Assembly (NCBI RefSeq): GCF_003324165.1
Contig: NW_025407849.1
Span: 526,980 to 590,979, forward strand
DNA: 64,000 nt
Direction: 5' to 3'
From: Naegleria lovaniensis
Taxonomy: Eukaryota; Heterolobosea; Eutetramitea; Acrasida; Naegleriidae
The notes below the pieces were generated by a model. The model ran no database searches. It was not told the DNA's origin and saw only the letters and a list, made by a program, of their open reading frames with translations. The position numbers and the translations under genes are program-made. Positions 12,603 to 22,180 of this stretch are shown here, piece after piece (the stretch's first letter is position 1; each line of letters starts with the position of its first letter).

Positions 12603-12938
12603 TTGCATAAATGTAATTATAACAGAACAAGTCCTATAATAATTGGGTTTCAAACTGTAAAGTTTTGTAAATAATTATTCTGGACACTCTTGTCTCAACA
12701 AGCGTCCAGCGTCCAGACAATCACTCGTTTGGATTCACTTTGGAATCTTCAGATAGATCCAAGATCTAAGACAGGTTTGGAAAATTTTTATCCGAACTGT
12801 AACTTTCAGTGTCAACATGTAGCGAACTCGAGATGACCCATGCAACCAATTTCAAAGGACTTTTGACGGACAGAATATCAAGTGCTATTTTGCATACGTT
12901 CTCTTTCTCGCTCATTTCTCGTTCACAACAAAAAAACA
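12603..12938. other. Intergenic, no gene seen
   Basis: Upstream region of the peptide precursor. It contains a short tandem duplication of gcgtccag near 12701-12716 and no convincing open frame. The antisense frame here overlaps the real gene downstream and looks like a shadow. Confidence 0.5.
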
Positions 12939-13361
12939 ATGAAATTACTTTTCGTAGTTGTGTTGGCACTTGCAGTAGTATGGTGCATGTGTGCTGGTCA
13001 TTCAGTACAAGCAAAACGTCATGACCTTGAAGAACAAGCTTATAGATCTCAAGATTGGTCTCCCAAACCACTCTACAATCGTCTTCCCAAGTATGTTGAA
13101 GAACAAGAAGATTGGTCATTGGCAAGATTCACTCACGAAGAGACAAATGAATTGAAAGAACGTCATAAAAAACACTTGAACAGAGTAAAACAACTCATTC
13201 ATTCTGCTTTGGAGGAAGTACTTGAAGAGGAATCAATGGATGAAGAATTTGAAGAAGTACCAATGTCTGACAGTGCACGTCGTCGTCCTTGTGTTCCTAC
13301 TGGAATGTTTTCATTTGCAAGATTGATGGGACAACAATGCAGAACAGGAACTGGATATTAA
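12939..13361 (+). CDS. Secreted precursor with two-cysteine C-terminal peptide (copy 1)
   Basis: A 140-residue protein starting at the ATG after an A-rich leader (12930s). Residues 1-25 are a clear signal peptide (MKLLFVVVLALAVVW, then AGHSVQA). The middle is charged and helical, ending in an acidic run (EEVLEEESMDEEFEEV). It is followed by an SDSARRR basic site and a C-terminal segment with only two cysteines, 15 residues apart: C-VPTG-M-FS-F-ARL-M-GQ-Q-C, then RTGTGY. The gene at 18247 has the same plan and nearly the same cysteine segment. Seen: shared signal peptide, acidic spacer and cysteine motif. Inference: a prepropeptide from which a disulfide-looped peptide is released. Family not recognised; role (signal, defence or other) unknown. 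Confidence 0.8.
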   Translation: MKLLFVVVLALAVVWCMCAGHSVQAKRHDLEEQAYRSQDWSPKPLYNRLPKYVEEQEDWSLARFTHEETNELKERHKKHLNRVKQLIHSALEEVLEEESMDEEFEEVPMSDSARRRPCVPTGMFSFARLMGQQCRTGTGY

Positions 13362-13440
13362 TGATGTATTTTAAATTATGTTATTAGTAAACGAGAGCAA
13401 TATGATACATCAATTTCATGAGCGTTGGATATAATTTCGG

Positions 13441-13590
13441 TAGTAGCACCAGAACTTTGGTCCAATAATAGTAGATGTACCTCAAGGTTTTGATCGCTGT
13501 CATTTCATGGCTGATGGGAGCCGCATGTTATAGTACTGTAACATGAAGTGTGACAGTCTCCATGTTCAGGTCCAAAGTTACAAACCAGAT
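13441..13590. ncRNA. Candidate structured RNA or 3' UTR fold
   Basis: Three nested inverted repeats lie between convergent genes: 13453-13463 with 13569-13579 (10 of 11 pairs), 13497-13502 with 13551-13556 (6 pairs), and 13524-13530 with 13539-13545 (7 pairs, 8-nt loop). They are co-linear and could stack as one long irregular hairpin. It may be a non-coding RNA, part of the 3' UTR of the peptide gene ending at 13361, or of the gene on the other strand ending at 13614. No known RNA family was recognised. Confidence 0.3.
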
Positions 13591-13613
13591 ATAGATTGCA
13601 ATGTCAACATGCA

Positions 13614-15571
13614 TTATTGAAATTTGACTCGTTCAATAGTGGCAATCATTTCCTCAATTCGAGAGGAAATGTTATTAATCCATTTGTTCACTGCTTTGAA
13701 TTTTGGTTTCATCACAGTGAAAGCACGTAAATCCTTTTTTAAAATGCTGCAATAGTCGACTCCATTATGTACAAAGTCATTCCCTCCCTGTTGTAGTATG
13801 GAGTTGCATATTTCTAAATGTTTTTCGACTGCTTGTTTCACACAAAACACAACATCAATTGGGAATAGTGGGTAAAGAGGATTTTCGGTGTGATTGGTAA
13901 TGCTAAGTGCACTCTGTTCAATAACTTCTCGTGTGATGGATGATTGAGATTTTGACAATATTGCTATCCTCAAACTGTCCAATATCATTTGATAAAGAGG
14001 TTCAACAAATTCAAGCCTATTCACTGTGTCAGGTATTGAAAGCATGTCTGATTTTTCGATATTTTTGAACTTGTTCACAAGTAATTCAATAATGCTCCAA
14101 ATCTCAAAACAATTTTCAGGTGTCACTTTGCTAGTCATCAATTGAATCCATTCTTGAGGCAATGGTTCTTGACAAAAAAAAGAATATATTTCAGGAATGC
14201 AAGACAAAAAATTTTCAACAGATACCTTATCGAAATCTTCTATAATACCCAATTTTAGAGCAGCATTGTAGCTATAGATCCATACTTCCAAATTCTTTTC
14301 ATAAATAGTTGGTTGGGATGGAGTAACACTCTCAGAGTCTTCTGGTGCAAATAATTTCTTTGATAAAAAGTCGAGAATTGTAAAATAGAATTTGGCTTGT
14401 TCTGTCTTTCCAGTGTATAATTCATACATTACCAAATGTGCATATACTGCAGCTACGGTGATTGATGTTCGATCAAATACTTTGGAAAGACAATCTTTAG
14501 ATTTTTGAATGCTTTTTTCTGATTGTTCAAACAATCCATTTCGAGATTCACACAATGCCCGAACACTAAAATACATGGCAAACATTTCACAATTTTGCAA
14601 CTTGTTAGTGTCATTTCCAACATCATCACAATTTGGAAAATGTGTGATAAAATTTTCCAATTCTTCTCGTGACACCAACGGATAGCCTTCACATGCCACA
14701 TCAAAATAAAGATCAAAGACAGCTCGTGAGCTCAATGACTCGGAAGTTTTCAACTCTTCATTAACTGACTTTTTCCCAAGAGGATAAGGTGAGAATAATG
14801 GGTTCATGGAATGGGTCGATGGATTATTTACATTTCTTTGGTGTACGTTCGATGAGTGATTTCTGGAGTTTTCTGGAGTCTTTACATTGTTATCATGATT
14901 GGTTTTCTTGTTTCTTCTAGGTTCTCTATAGACACATTCAACTTTTCGTTGGGTGCACAAGTAACATTTTGGTAATCGTTTATCACACCTTCGATGCTGT
15001 TGTCGGCACTGTCATTTCATAAATAATGTTATTTAATAAATTCATTACTACTACCATAAATAAATGCTTAATTGCATACCTGTTCACAAGCAATTGGAAA
15101 AAATTCCGAACTGTTCTCGTCACTACTGTTTGATAAATTATTTACATTATTGCTCTCGTTATTACTAGTGATATTAGCCTGTGCAGTTGTACTTGAAGAA
15201 AACGAAGGTATGATAAAGCTACCGATGAAACTCTGCAAGTGTTGGAGAGGGTCGTTATTATTGTCTGTCCAATGTTGTCCCGATGGTATGAGTTCATTTC
15301 CATCTCCATCCCGATGAATGAATGAACCTAAAACTTGTTGTCCAGAACTGAATGATGAATATCCGTCATCATTTGCATTCCGTTGTGATTTGGACTCATC
15401 CACCAGAAAATCCTCAAGATTTAAAAATTCATTGTCCGTGTATGTAACACTATTGCTTTCTTGATGATGTTGGTTGATGACTCTAGCACACGGCCGTGGT
15501 TTTTGTTGTTGTTGTTGATATTGGTCGTTGTTGTTGGTATAACAACTCTCTCCATGATTATTTGGAAACAT
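13614..15571 (-). CDS. Zn(II)2Cys6 zinc-cluster transcription factor
   Basis: Two exons on the minus strand, 15571-15080 and 15008-13614, with a phase-0 intron (GTATGC to GACAG); 628 residues. The intron falls inside the DNA-binding domain. The joined protein reads C162-x2-C165-x6-C172-x6-C179-x2-C182-x6-C189 with basic residues between, which is exactly the fungal GAL4-type binuclear zinc cluster. The N-terminal 160 residues are Asn/Gln/Ser-rich, like an activation region. The C-terminal 430 residues are helical, resembling the middle-homology region of such factors. Expected to act in the nucleus on CGG-type half sites. The target genes are unknown; neighbours are the peptide precursor (convergent) and the F-box/LRR gene (divergent, 124 bp). 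Confidence 0.85.
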
Positions 15572-15695
15572 TTTTTATGAATGATAAACCGATTTCCCAA
15601 CGTTTTCTTCCATCAAACTCCGAATTCAGAATAAATCACGCCCATGTCATCCTTGAAAATAGAAACTGAAACTCTATTTTGTAGTTACTAATAAA

Positions 15696-17703
15696 ATGCT
15701 CCAACATGATGAACTTTTTGCAGATGATATGCTTTTCCATATTTTTCAATACGTGGAAGACCGAAGCCTTATTGTCGTGTGCAGGCTTGTTTCCAAGCAG
15801 TGGTATGGGGAAGTAATGGAAATGCCTTTGAATTTGGATTTTTCAAAGAGTCGTTTGCGTCCGAGAGTTGATCATCATTCATTGTTGTTGGAGCAAGAAG
15901 AAGAAATTTCAGAAACTGGTTCAACAATGATCAAACAACAACAACAACCTTCAACAGAGCTACGAGAAGCAGAAACAATTTCGGAAGCAACACGAATTTA
16001 TTCTATCCTAAGTCCTCCAATTTCCAATATTACTTGCTTGAATTTATCCAACAATTTATTGGGACACGATCAACTGAATACTCTAGCCTCGTGCGAAAAC
16101 TTGAAAAATTTGAAATCATTGGATCTTTCTGCAAACGATTTCAGTCGGAATAGTTCATCTTCATCGTCGTCTTGCAGTGCAATTTTTTCACTCGTATGGA
16201 GTAAATTCATGTCTAACTTGACAAGTTTGAATGTAAATGCTACAACACTGGAATAATAGCTATTGCAGCAAGCCCAGTCATGTCCAACTTACGCGAGCTT
16301 TATGTACAAACAAATTCGCTCACCAGAGCAAGTGTTGAAGCAATTGGAAATAGCAAGACTCTGACAAATCTTACAATATTGGATCTTGCTTATAATAAGA
16401 TTCAAGCCTGCGATGTTGAATGCTTGACACAAAGTAGCAACATGAAAAATCTTACTCTATTGGATTTAAGCCATAATGCTGTTCGTCTTGTGGGTGCAAG
16501 ATGTATTGCCTCAAGCAAATATTTGAATAACATTAGAACGTTAAATTTGGCAAATGCTATTGATGATGAAGGGGTGAAGGTGCTCATTACAAGTCGCTCT
16601 ATGAGCAATTTAACACAATTGAATTTAGAAGGAGTTTATTCGCCAAGAATAACTCCAAAACATCCCTTTCCAATGTTTGCCTCCAGCGTTTTCAACAGTA
16701 GTTTAACCCACTTATCCATACAGATTCGTTTTGTCGTACCCAAGGCGTTTATGAAGGATATTACCGTACTTCACAACTTGCAGTACTTGAAACTTTCGTT
16801 TTCTCCAATTGACATTGATGGAGCAAAGGAATTGGCTGCCCACGAAAGTTCGAAACGTATCAAAACGCTTCATTTGATCTGTTGTAAAATCAGCGAAGAA
16901 GCGGGTGCTTTACTCATGCAGAGCCCACATTTGGTAAATTTAACTAGTTTAAATTTGAGTGGGAACCAATTAGATGGCACCTTATTATTTAACTTATCCA
17001 TGTACACTACAATTCATTTCGAAAAATTAACATCTTTAGATCTAAGCTCGAACGGTATCAAGTCTGACGGAGCTGTTCTGATGTCCCAATGCTCTCGATT
17101 ATTAAGGAACGTTAAAGAATTGAATTTAAACTACAATACCATTAACGACCAAGGACTCTCAGCATTGGCGTCCAGCAAATATTTGAGCAATTTAACTATT
17201 TTAAAGCTGAGTAGCAATGGAATTGGTGACTATGGAGTTGCTTCTCTTTGTGAGAGCGAATATTTGAAACATCTGACACATCTCAATCTTTTTGCGAATT
17301 CACAAATTTACAGCGAAGGTGCAATCTCTATTGCAAACAGTGTTAATATGAAGAATTTAACATTTATAATGTTGAATAATTGCAATATTGGATCGAAGGG
17401 TGCCGTGGCATTAGCCTCAAGCGAATTGATGCAAAACTTAACAGGTGTGTTGTTTATTATTTCATTGGATTTTTGTCACACATGCTTGATCTAACAATAA
17501 TAGGGTTACATGTGTCCTGTAATTGCATTTCATCAACAGGAGCTCTTGCTATTGTGTCAAGCAAGTACTTGACCAAGTTGCAAGAGCTCGACATGCAAGG
17601 CAATGTATTTGGGGGAAATACATACGAAGAGATTACCACACGACTATCCACATTCAAATATTTGACAACAGTTGTCATACAAAGGCAGAGACATTTTATA
17701 TGA
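15696..17703 (+). CDS. F-box/LRR protein, frameshifted
   Basis: The N-terminus (ELFADDMLFHIFQYVEDRSL...VCRLVSKQWYGEV) is an F-box-like domain that would dock to Skp1 of an SCF ubiquitin ligase. It is followed by cysteine-poor LRRs of about 24-28 residues (LTSLDLSSNGI, NLTILKLSSNGIGDYG). The frame stops at 16254, then LRRs resume in another frame from about 16262 (IAIAASPVMSNL) and run to 17444. A 59-bp intron (17445-17503) joins them in phase to the last repeats, ending at TGA 17701. The break fits a net loss of one base (modulo 3). A splice-based rescue does not keep phase. It is either a recent pseudogene or an assembly error; the rest of both halves is clean. Confidence 0.75.
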
Positions 17704-18246
17704 ATTATGGTTCACTTGTTTTCGTTGGAGTACTTTCAGCCAGTAGTAGCTGTTCACTTTACGGAGAATTTTATATCATAATCTCAGCATGTTCATCACC
17801 CCAATTGATTTCCAACCTTATTTTGGAGAATATCACAATTCAATTTACCTGGAAGAGAGGAAAACTAGGATGGACACAATAATTCAATTATTCGACCGCT
17901 CGAGAATTGTGTTTTCAAATGTAACTTGAAACTAATGACAGATGGAAAGATTGCAACTTTTTGGACAATTTATATTTCTTTGGGACTTGGTCTTTTTAAT
18001 TGTTGGATAGGACAGGAATCTTATCAACTACTGTATTATCAGATAGATAATCAAAGTTGATGTTCAAGCAAATCATTGTTGTAATAGAGCCAGATTTGGA
18101 AGTGTTGAATTGGTTACAGTCACTTCCATTAACTGAAAACACGAACTGAACTCCCCCACAACCATGCAACACATCAAGAAATTTCAAAGCACGTATTTAA
18201 AGAGTCCTTCTTCCAACGTTATCAACCTGAGACCATTGAAAAAAAC
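17704..18246. other. Intergenic, possible antisense relic
   Basis: No supported gene. The minus strand has a 63-codon open stretch at 17996-18187 that lacks an ATG and reads like an extracellular domain end (FVFSVNGSDCNQFNTS). It could be a relic of a surface protein, or chance. Confidence 0.4.
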
Positions 18247-18822
18247 ATGAAATCCATCGTCGTGTGTAGTGTTTTGGCACTTGTCATCATTGCCTTGTTG
18301 AGTTTGAACGTTTCACATGCACAACAACAAAATGATATTTTGCCAGCTGTCCATCCACAAAACAACCTTGCATCCGAGTTGAGACGTCTCCTTTCTCAAC
18401 TTCGTAGATCATCTCCACAAGCTGATTTATTACCAACCGATGCATCTCTTGAAACCATTCGTCAAAATCTCGAACAAGAACAACGTCAAAACAAACGTTG
18501 GTTGATTCAACCAGCACGCAAGTCTGCTGAGAAGAGTGTGGTCGAGATGGCTGATTTGAGAATTGTCGAACAACTTGAAAGAATGAAAAAGAATATGGAA
18601 ACTCGTCATAAACAAGATTCCGTATTGTTGAAACAGAAATTAAAGGAAGAATTACAAGTGCTTCGTGCTGCTTGGAAGGAATTACTCGAAGAAGATGCCT
18701 TTGAAGAAGAGGAGCAAGAAGAGGACGCAGAAGAATTGGCAGATTCTGAATGGGGTCCTCGTTGTATTCCAACTGGTGCTTTTTCATGGGCAAGATTGTT
18801 TGGTCAGAAGTGTGTTTATTAA
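18247..18822 (+). CDS. Secreted precursor with two-cysteine C-terminal peptide (copy 2)
   Basis: A 191-residue protein, start ATG after an A-rich leader. The signal peptide is residues 1-25 (VLALVIIALLSLNVSHA with cleavage before QQQ). The middle is Arg/Gln/Leu-rich and coiled-coil-like. An acidic run follows (EEDAFEEEEQEEDAEE), then the C-terminus WGPR-C-IPTG-A-FS-W-ARL-F-GQ-K-C-VY. Between the two cysteines 11 of 15 positions are identical to copy 1 at 12939, the spacing is the same, and the tail again ends in Tyr. The precursors are otherwise very different in length and sequence, so selection acts on the C-terminal loop. It lies 4.9 kb from copy 1 in the same orientation, which suggests old tandem duplication. 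Function not recognised. Confidence 0.8.
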   Translation: MKSIVVCSVLALVIIALLSLNVSHAQQQNDILPAVHPQNNLASELRRLLSQLRRSSPQADLLPTDASLETIRQNLEQEQRQNKRWLIQPARKSAEKSVVEMADLRIVEQLERMKKNMETRHKQDSVLLKQKLKEELQVLRAAWKELLEEDAFEEEEQEEDAEELADSEWGPRCIPTGAFSWARLFGQKCVY

Positions 18823-19212
18823 GAAGCACACAATGATTTGGAAATGAGTTGATTGTTGTTGTAACATGTGAAAGTAAATTGTTTCAGAAATTGACTCTTT
18901 TTCAATGAATTATTGAAGGTGTTTATTTTTCATCAACCAGGATTCTAAGGAACAGCCGATAAGGTCATGACATTGTAAAGTTTGATAAATAAATATATTT
19001 AGTGACCTGTTAAACCATCTATCGCTCCAACAGCATTGTTCTGACTGTGTTCACAAAGATCGACCTTCCATTTTACACATATGTTTCAAAAACACAAAAA
19101 CGCTCTTTCTTGATTCCACTTTCGAATTAAAATGAACTTTTCCCATCACAACATCAAAAAAAAATCATTAAAACATTTGGATTCCTATTGATTCCTTTTA
19201 ACATCACTCAGC
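18823..19212. other. Intergenic, nothing seen
   Basis: 390 bp between the second peptide precursor and the C2 gene. No open frame, repeat or RNA fold stood out. Confidence 0.5.
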
Positions 19213-20303
19213 ATGCCTTTCGCCTTCTTAGATTCTCTCTCAATAACTGTAAAACGTGCTGCCGATCTTGAAGCTGCAGATTTCAATGGTAAAAGTGATC
19301 CCTATGTATTGGTTCAAGCCAAATCTCTTTCAACCGATGCCATTCCATCCTATCTGAAAGATATTGCTAAAGGATGGAAACAAAAGACGAGCGTCAAGAA
19401 AAAGAATTTGAATCCGGAGTGGAATGAAACCAAGACTTTTTATCATTTGGATTATTTGGATAAGAAGAATGAAGGAATCAAGTTGTTGTTCAAGGTCTAT
19501 GATTGGGATATGCTTTCCCGAGATGTACGTGAGTTCATCATTGTTTTTATTTCTTCTTTCTGATGCAATAATTCATGAATTCCTGATTTGGATTTATTGA
19601 TCTCGGATGATGATGAAAATATCTGAAATTTCTGAAAAATATATATTTCAAAAAGGATTTCATTGGCAAAGCCGAATTGATCCTTCACAACGACAAACTC
19701 GAACACGAAAAGGTCTATGAAGAAACTCTAAAATTACAAGATGTCAAAAGTGGTACCTTGTACATTTCGTACAAATTATGTCGACACGAACAATACGTGT
19801 TGGATCATGAGTACAGTTACATTCCACTCGGAACCAACCCTAATTTGGCTGCACAATTATGTGTCCCCAAAGATTTCACCATGCTCTCCTCAAGTGAAGT
19901 TTCCGGATCTCATGCAGCAGTGTTGGCCAACATGAACACTGGACATGTCATTGTAGTCACTTATTGTAAAATTGGTGAATTGAATTGGGATCAAGTTTCC
20001 AAGAATTTGACAGAAGAACGTTTTCGTGAAATGAAAAAGGAATATTCGAAAGTGGAAATTGGAGAAAAGAAGGATCTTGTGCCTGAAGCTCATGCAAAGA
20101 ATAAGGAAATTACACACATTTTGGAAATACCACTTACAGTTGAAAAGAAGGGATTGGCCATGTTTGCCACAATGAGAATGGTCGGCCATTCGAATGGTGT
20201 CTTGATGATCTATGTGTATACTGAACCAAAAACTGGCTTCGGTAGTTATAGAAAGGGAGAGGATTATGTGAAGAAAGTTTCTGAGAATTCTACTGTGTAT
20301 TAA
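19213..20303 (+). CDS. C2-domain protein
   Basis: Two exons, 19213-19524 and 19656-20303 (phase 0, donor GTACGT), 319 residues. Residues about 6-150 form a C2 domain: [24 protein letters not shown] with the first calcium-loop Asp pair (DFNGKSDPY), [12 protein letters not shown], and, just before the intron, [12 protein letters not shown] followed in exon 2 by DFIGKAEL. These are the loops that bind calcium and phospholipid. The remaining 170 residues are beta-rich and not recognised. No membrane segment is present, so reversible membrane recruitment by calcium is the likely behaviour. It is not a copine: no VWA domain follows. Confidence 0.85.
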
Positions 20304-20427
20304 TGTGTGTATGATAAGGAGATCGATGCTTTGGTTGTGTTGGAGCGTGGTATTCATTGATTCAGGTATTGCTTGTTCATTAATATCATTTCAAACTAAA
20401 AGCTATTTTTTCACACTTTACAAAAAA

Positions 20428-21039
20428 ATGTCCCAACATCAAGCATCTTCATCGGGTCTGAACACATCAGCAGCATCGTCCTCGACAACATCCTCGGAAA
20501 TAGTCATTAAAACCGTCGACATGACCGAAGAAATGAAAGACATGGCAGTAACGGTCACAAAACAAGCCATGGAAAAATATACAATCGAAAAGGATATTGC
20601 ATCGTTTATTAAAAAACAATTTGATGAAGTGTATGGAAAATATTGGCATTGTATCGTCGGAAAGAGTTTCGGAAGTATGGTATGTTTTTTTTGGAGTGAG
20701 TTCATGATCGGAACGAAAGAATTTTGTTGAATATTATTGGAATGATCATTGGTTGAAAAAACAAAATTAATATTATGGACAAAATTAATGATGGTATTGA
20801 AAATGAACAAACACATGCGCAATTGATTGATGTAACCATGATTTTAAAACGATTGATTTGGATTGTGTGCTTTATATTTGGGAAATGTCATGAACGACAC
20901 TTGTCAACCGTTGGAAACGTACAATCAAATGCAACTAACATTGCGATTACTACATCATTACCAGGTCACATACGAATCCAAGTGTTTTATTTACTTTATT
21001 TTCTCTGGCTTAACAATATTACTATTTAAATCAGGTTGA
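20428..21039 (+). CDS. Dynein light chain LC8
   Basis: Exons 20428-20679 and 20965-21039, joined in phase 0 by a 285-bp intron; 108 residues. After a Ser/Thr-rich extension of about 27 residues, the protein follows LC8 closely: [45 protein letters not shown], then in exon 2 [11 protein letters not shown] and a final LLFKSG. LC8 is the dimeric hub that binds peptide motifs and serves dynein, myosin V and many scaffolds. The small second exon (24 codons) was found by the conserved C-terminus. A TTTTTCACACTTTACAA motif ends 4 bp before the ATG; the same motif occurs in both introns of the NDH-2 gene. Confidence 0.95.
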
Positions 21040-21182
21040 GAGATAACAGAATAATTCGTGAGCAAGAGCATGCAAATAAAACAAAAAAAGAAAATATGAG
21101 GAGACCAAGCATTAGAAGATGTTTTCGCACTCATTCATTTCAAAACAATACCGAACACTATTTTATCGACACGGATGAATTC

Positions 21183-21977
21183 TTATTCAAGTATATGCTT
21201 CTTGAACGCTTCAATATTATGTGTCACCTTTTGCAACACTTGGCCGATTTTATCTTGTAAGTGCATTATTGCCTTCTCTGATGAAAACAATTTCCAAAGC
21301 TGTTCAGAACCCTCCAATGCAGTCATGGTCTTTTCTACCTCGAACAATGGTCCACCTTTGGAAAACAATTCATTTGCAATATTCCTCGCCCGAATGATAG
21401 CAGGACGTGTTCGCAATGGAAACCTCAAACAACGATGAGCTGACACATAATTATAACTTCCGTTTCCTGATAAAAAGTATAAAAAGTCTACTTCCTCCAA
21501 CTCATGAAGGTTGTATCTGAAATCTACCAACTTTACAGATCCTCTTGGTAAAATTATCAGGATTTCCAAACACGTCAGATAACACTAAATTCAACAAAGT
21601 ACATCCACCATTGTGACCTGCTTCATGAAATCGCGTGCCTGTTCGTTCAACACGTCTTCCATTTAGAGTTCTAAATTGTTATCGAATTCACCTCGAACAG
21701 GTTCATGGCTTGTTAAATATTCTTCCAAATTTCCCCAAAAGCTCTCAGATGTGTGAGTGTATGAAATGTCTCTTTGGGATGGACGTTCTATTTTACTGAA
21801 CTCCACAAACTGATGACCGTAAGTCATGGCATCCGTAGTGGCAATATAGAATTTTTGGGCGTCTTGTAAAACGAAATGGACTTTAGGAATTAAGTTCTGA
21901 TTGGATCCGTTACTATGTGTATTAACAAAAAAGCGTTTTGGTTGGGAAACATCGCTGGCTGTCAAAACACACCCCAT
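21183..21977 (-). pseudogene. Broken unknown gene
   Basis: Two minus-strand open stretches (21977-21663 from an ATG, and 21569-21183 without an ATG) are separated by about 90 bp that is open only in a third frame, where it reads RFHEAGHNGGCTLL. The three pieces read as one protein with frame shifts, so I take this as a decaying gene. The last part is helical and charged; the first part is beta-rich. The family is not recognised. The HEAGH string resembles a zinc-protease HExxH motif, but without supporting context I do not call a protease. Confidence 0.35.
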
Positions 21978-22180
21978 TTGAACACCTATTAGCTTACGAT
22001 GGAGTCTACCAACAAGGCAGAAAAGTATTCTTGTGTAGGGAATTGTAATCGTTGCAGCATTACCTCTGGTAATTTCTTAACATGAAACTATTGATGTTTT
22101 GTTCAGATCATGCCTTTTCATGTAATCGTTCGGGACTTTGAAATTCCATTCTTTTCGAGAAAAAAAAATATACCAACACC

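Noticed and set aside
16243-16270. Mini-intron GTAAAT...AATAG rescuing the LRR gene
   Set aside because: About 27 bp is too short and the junction does not keep the LRR reading phase.
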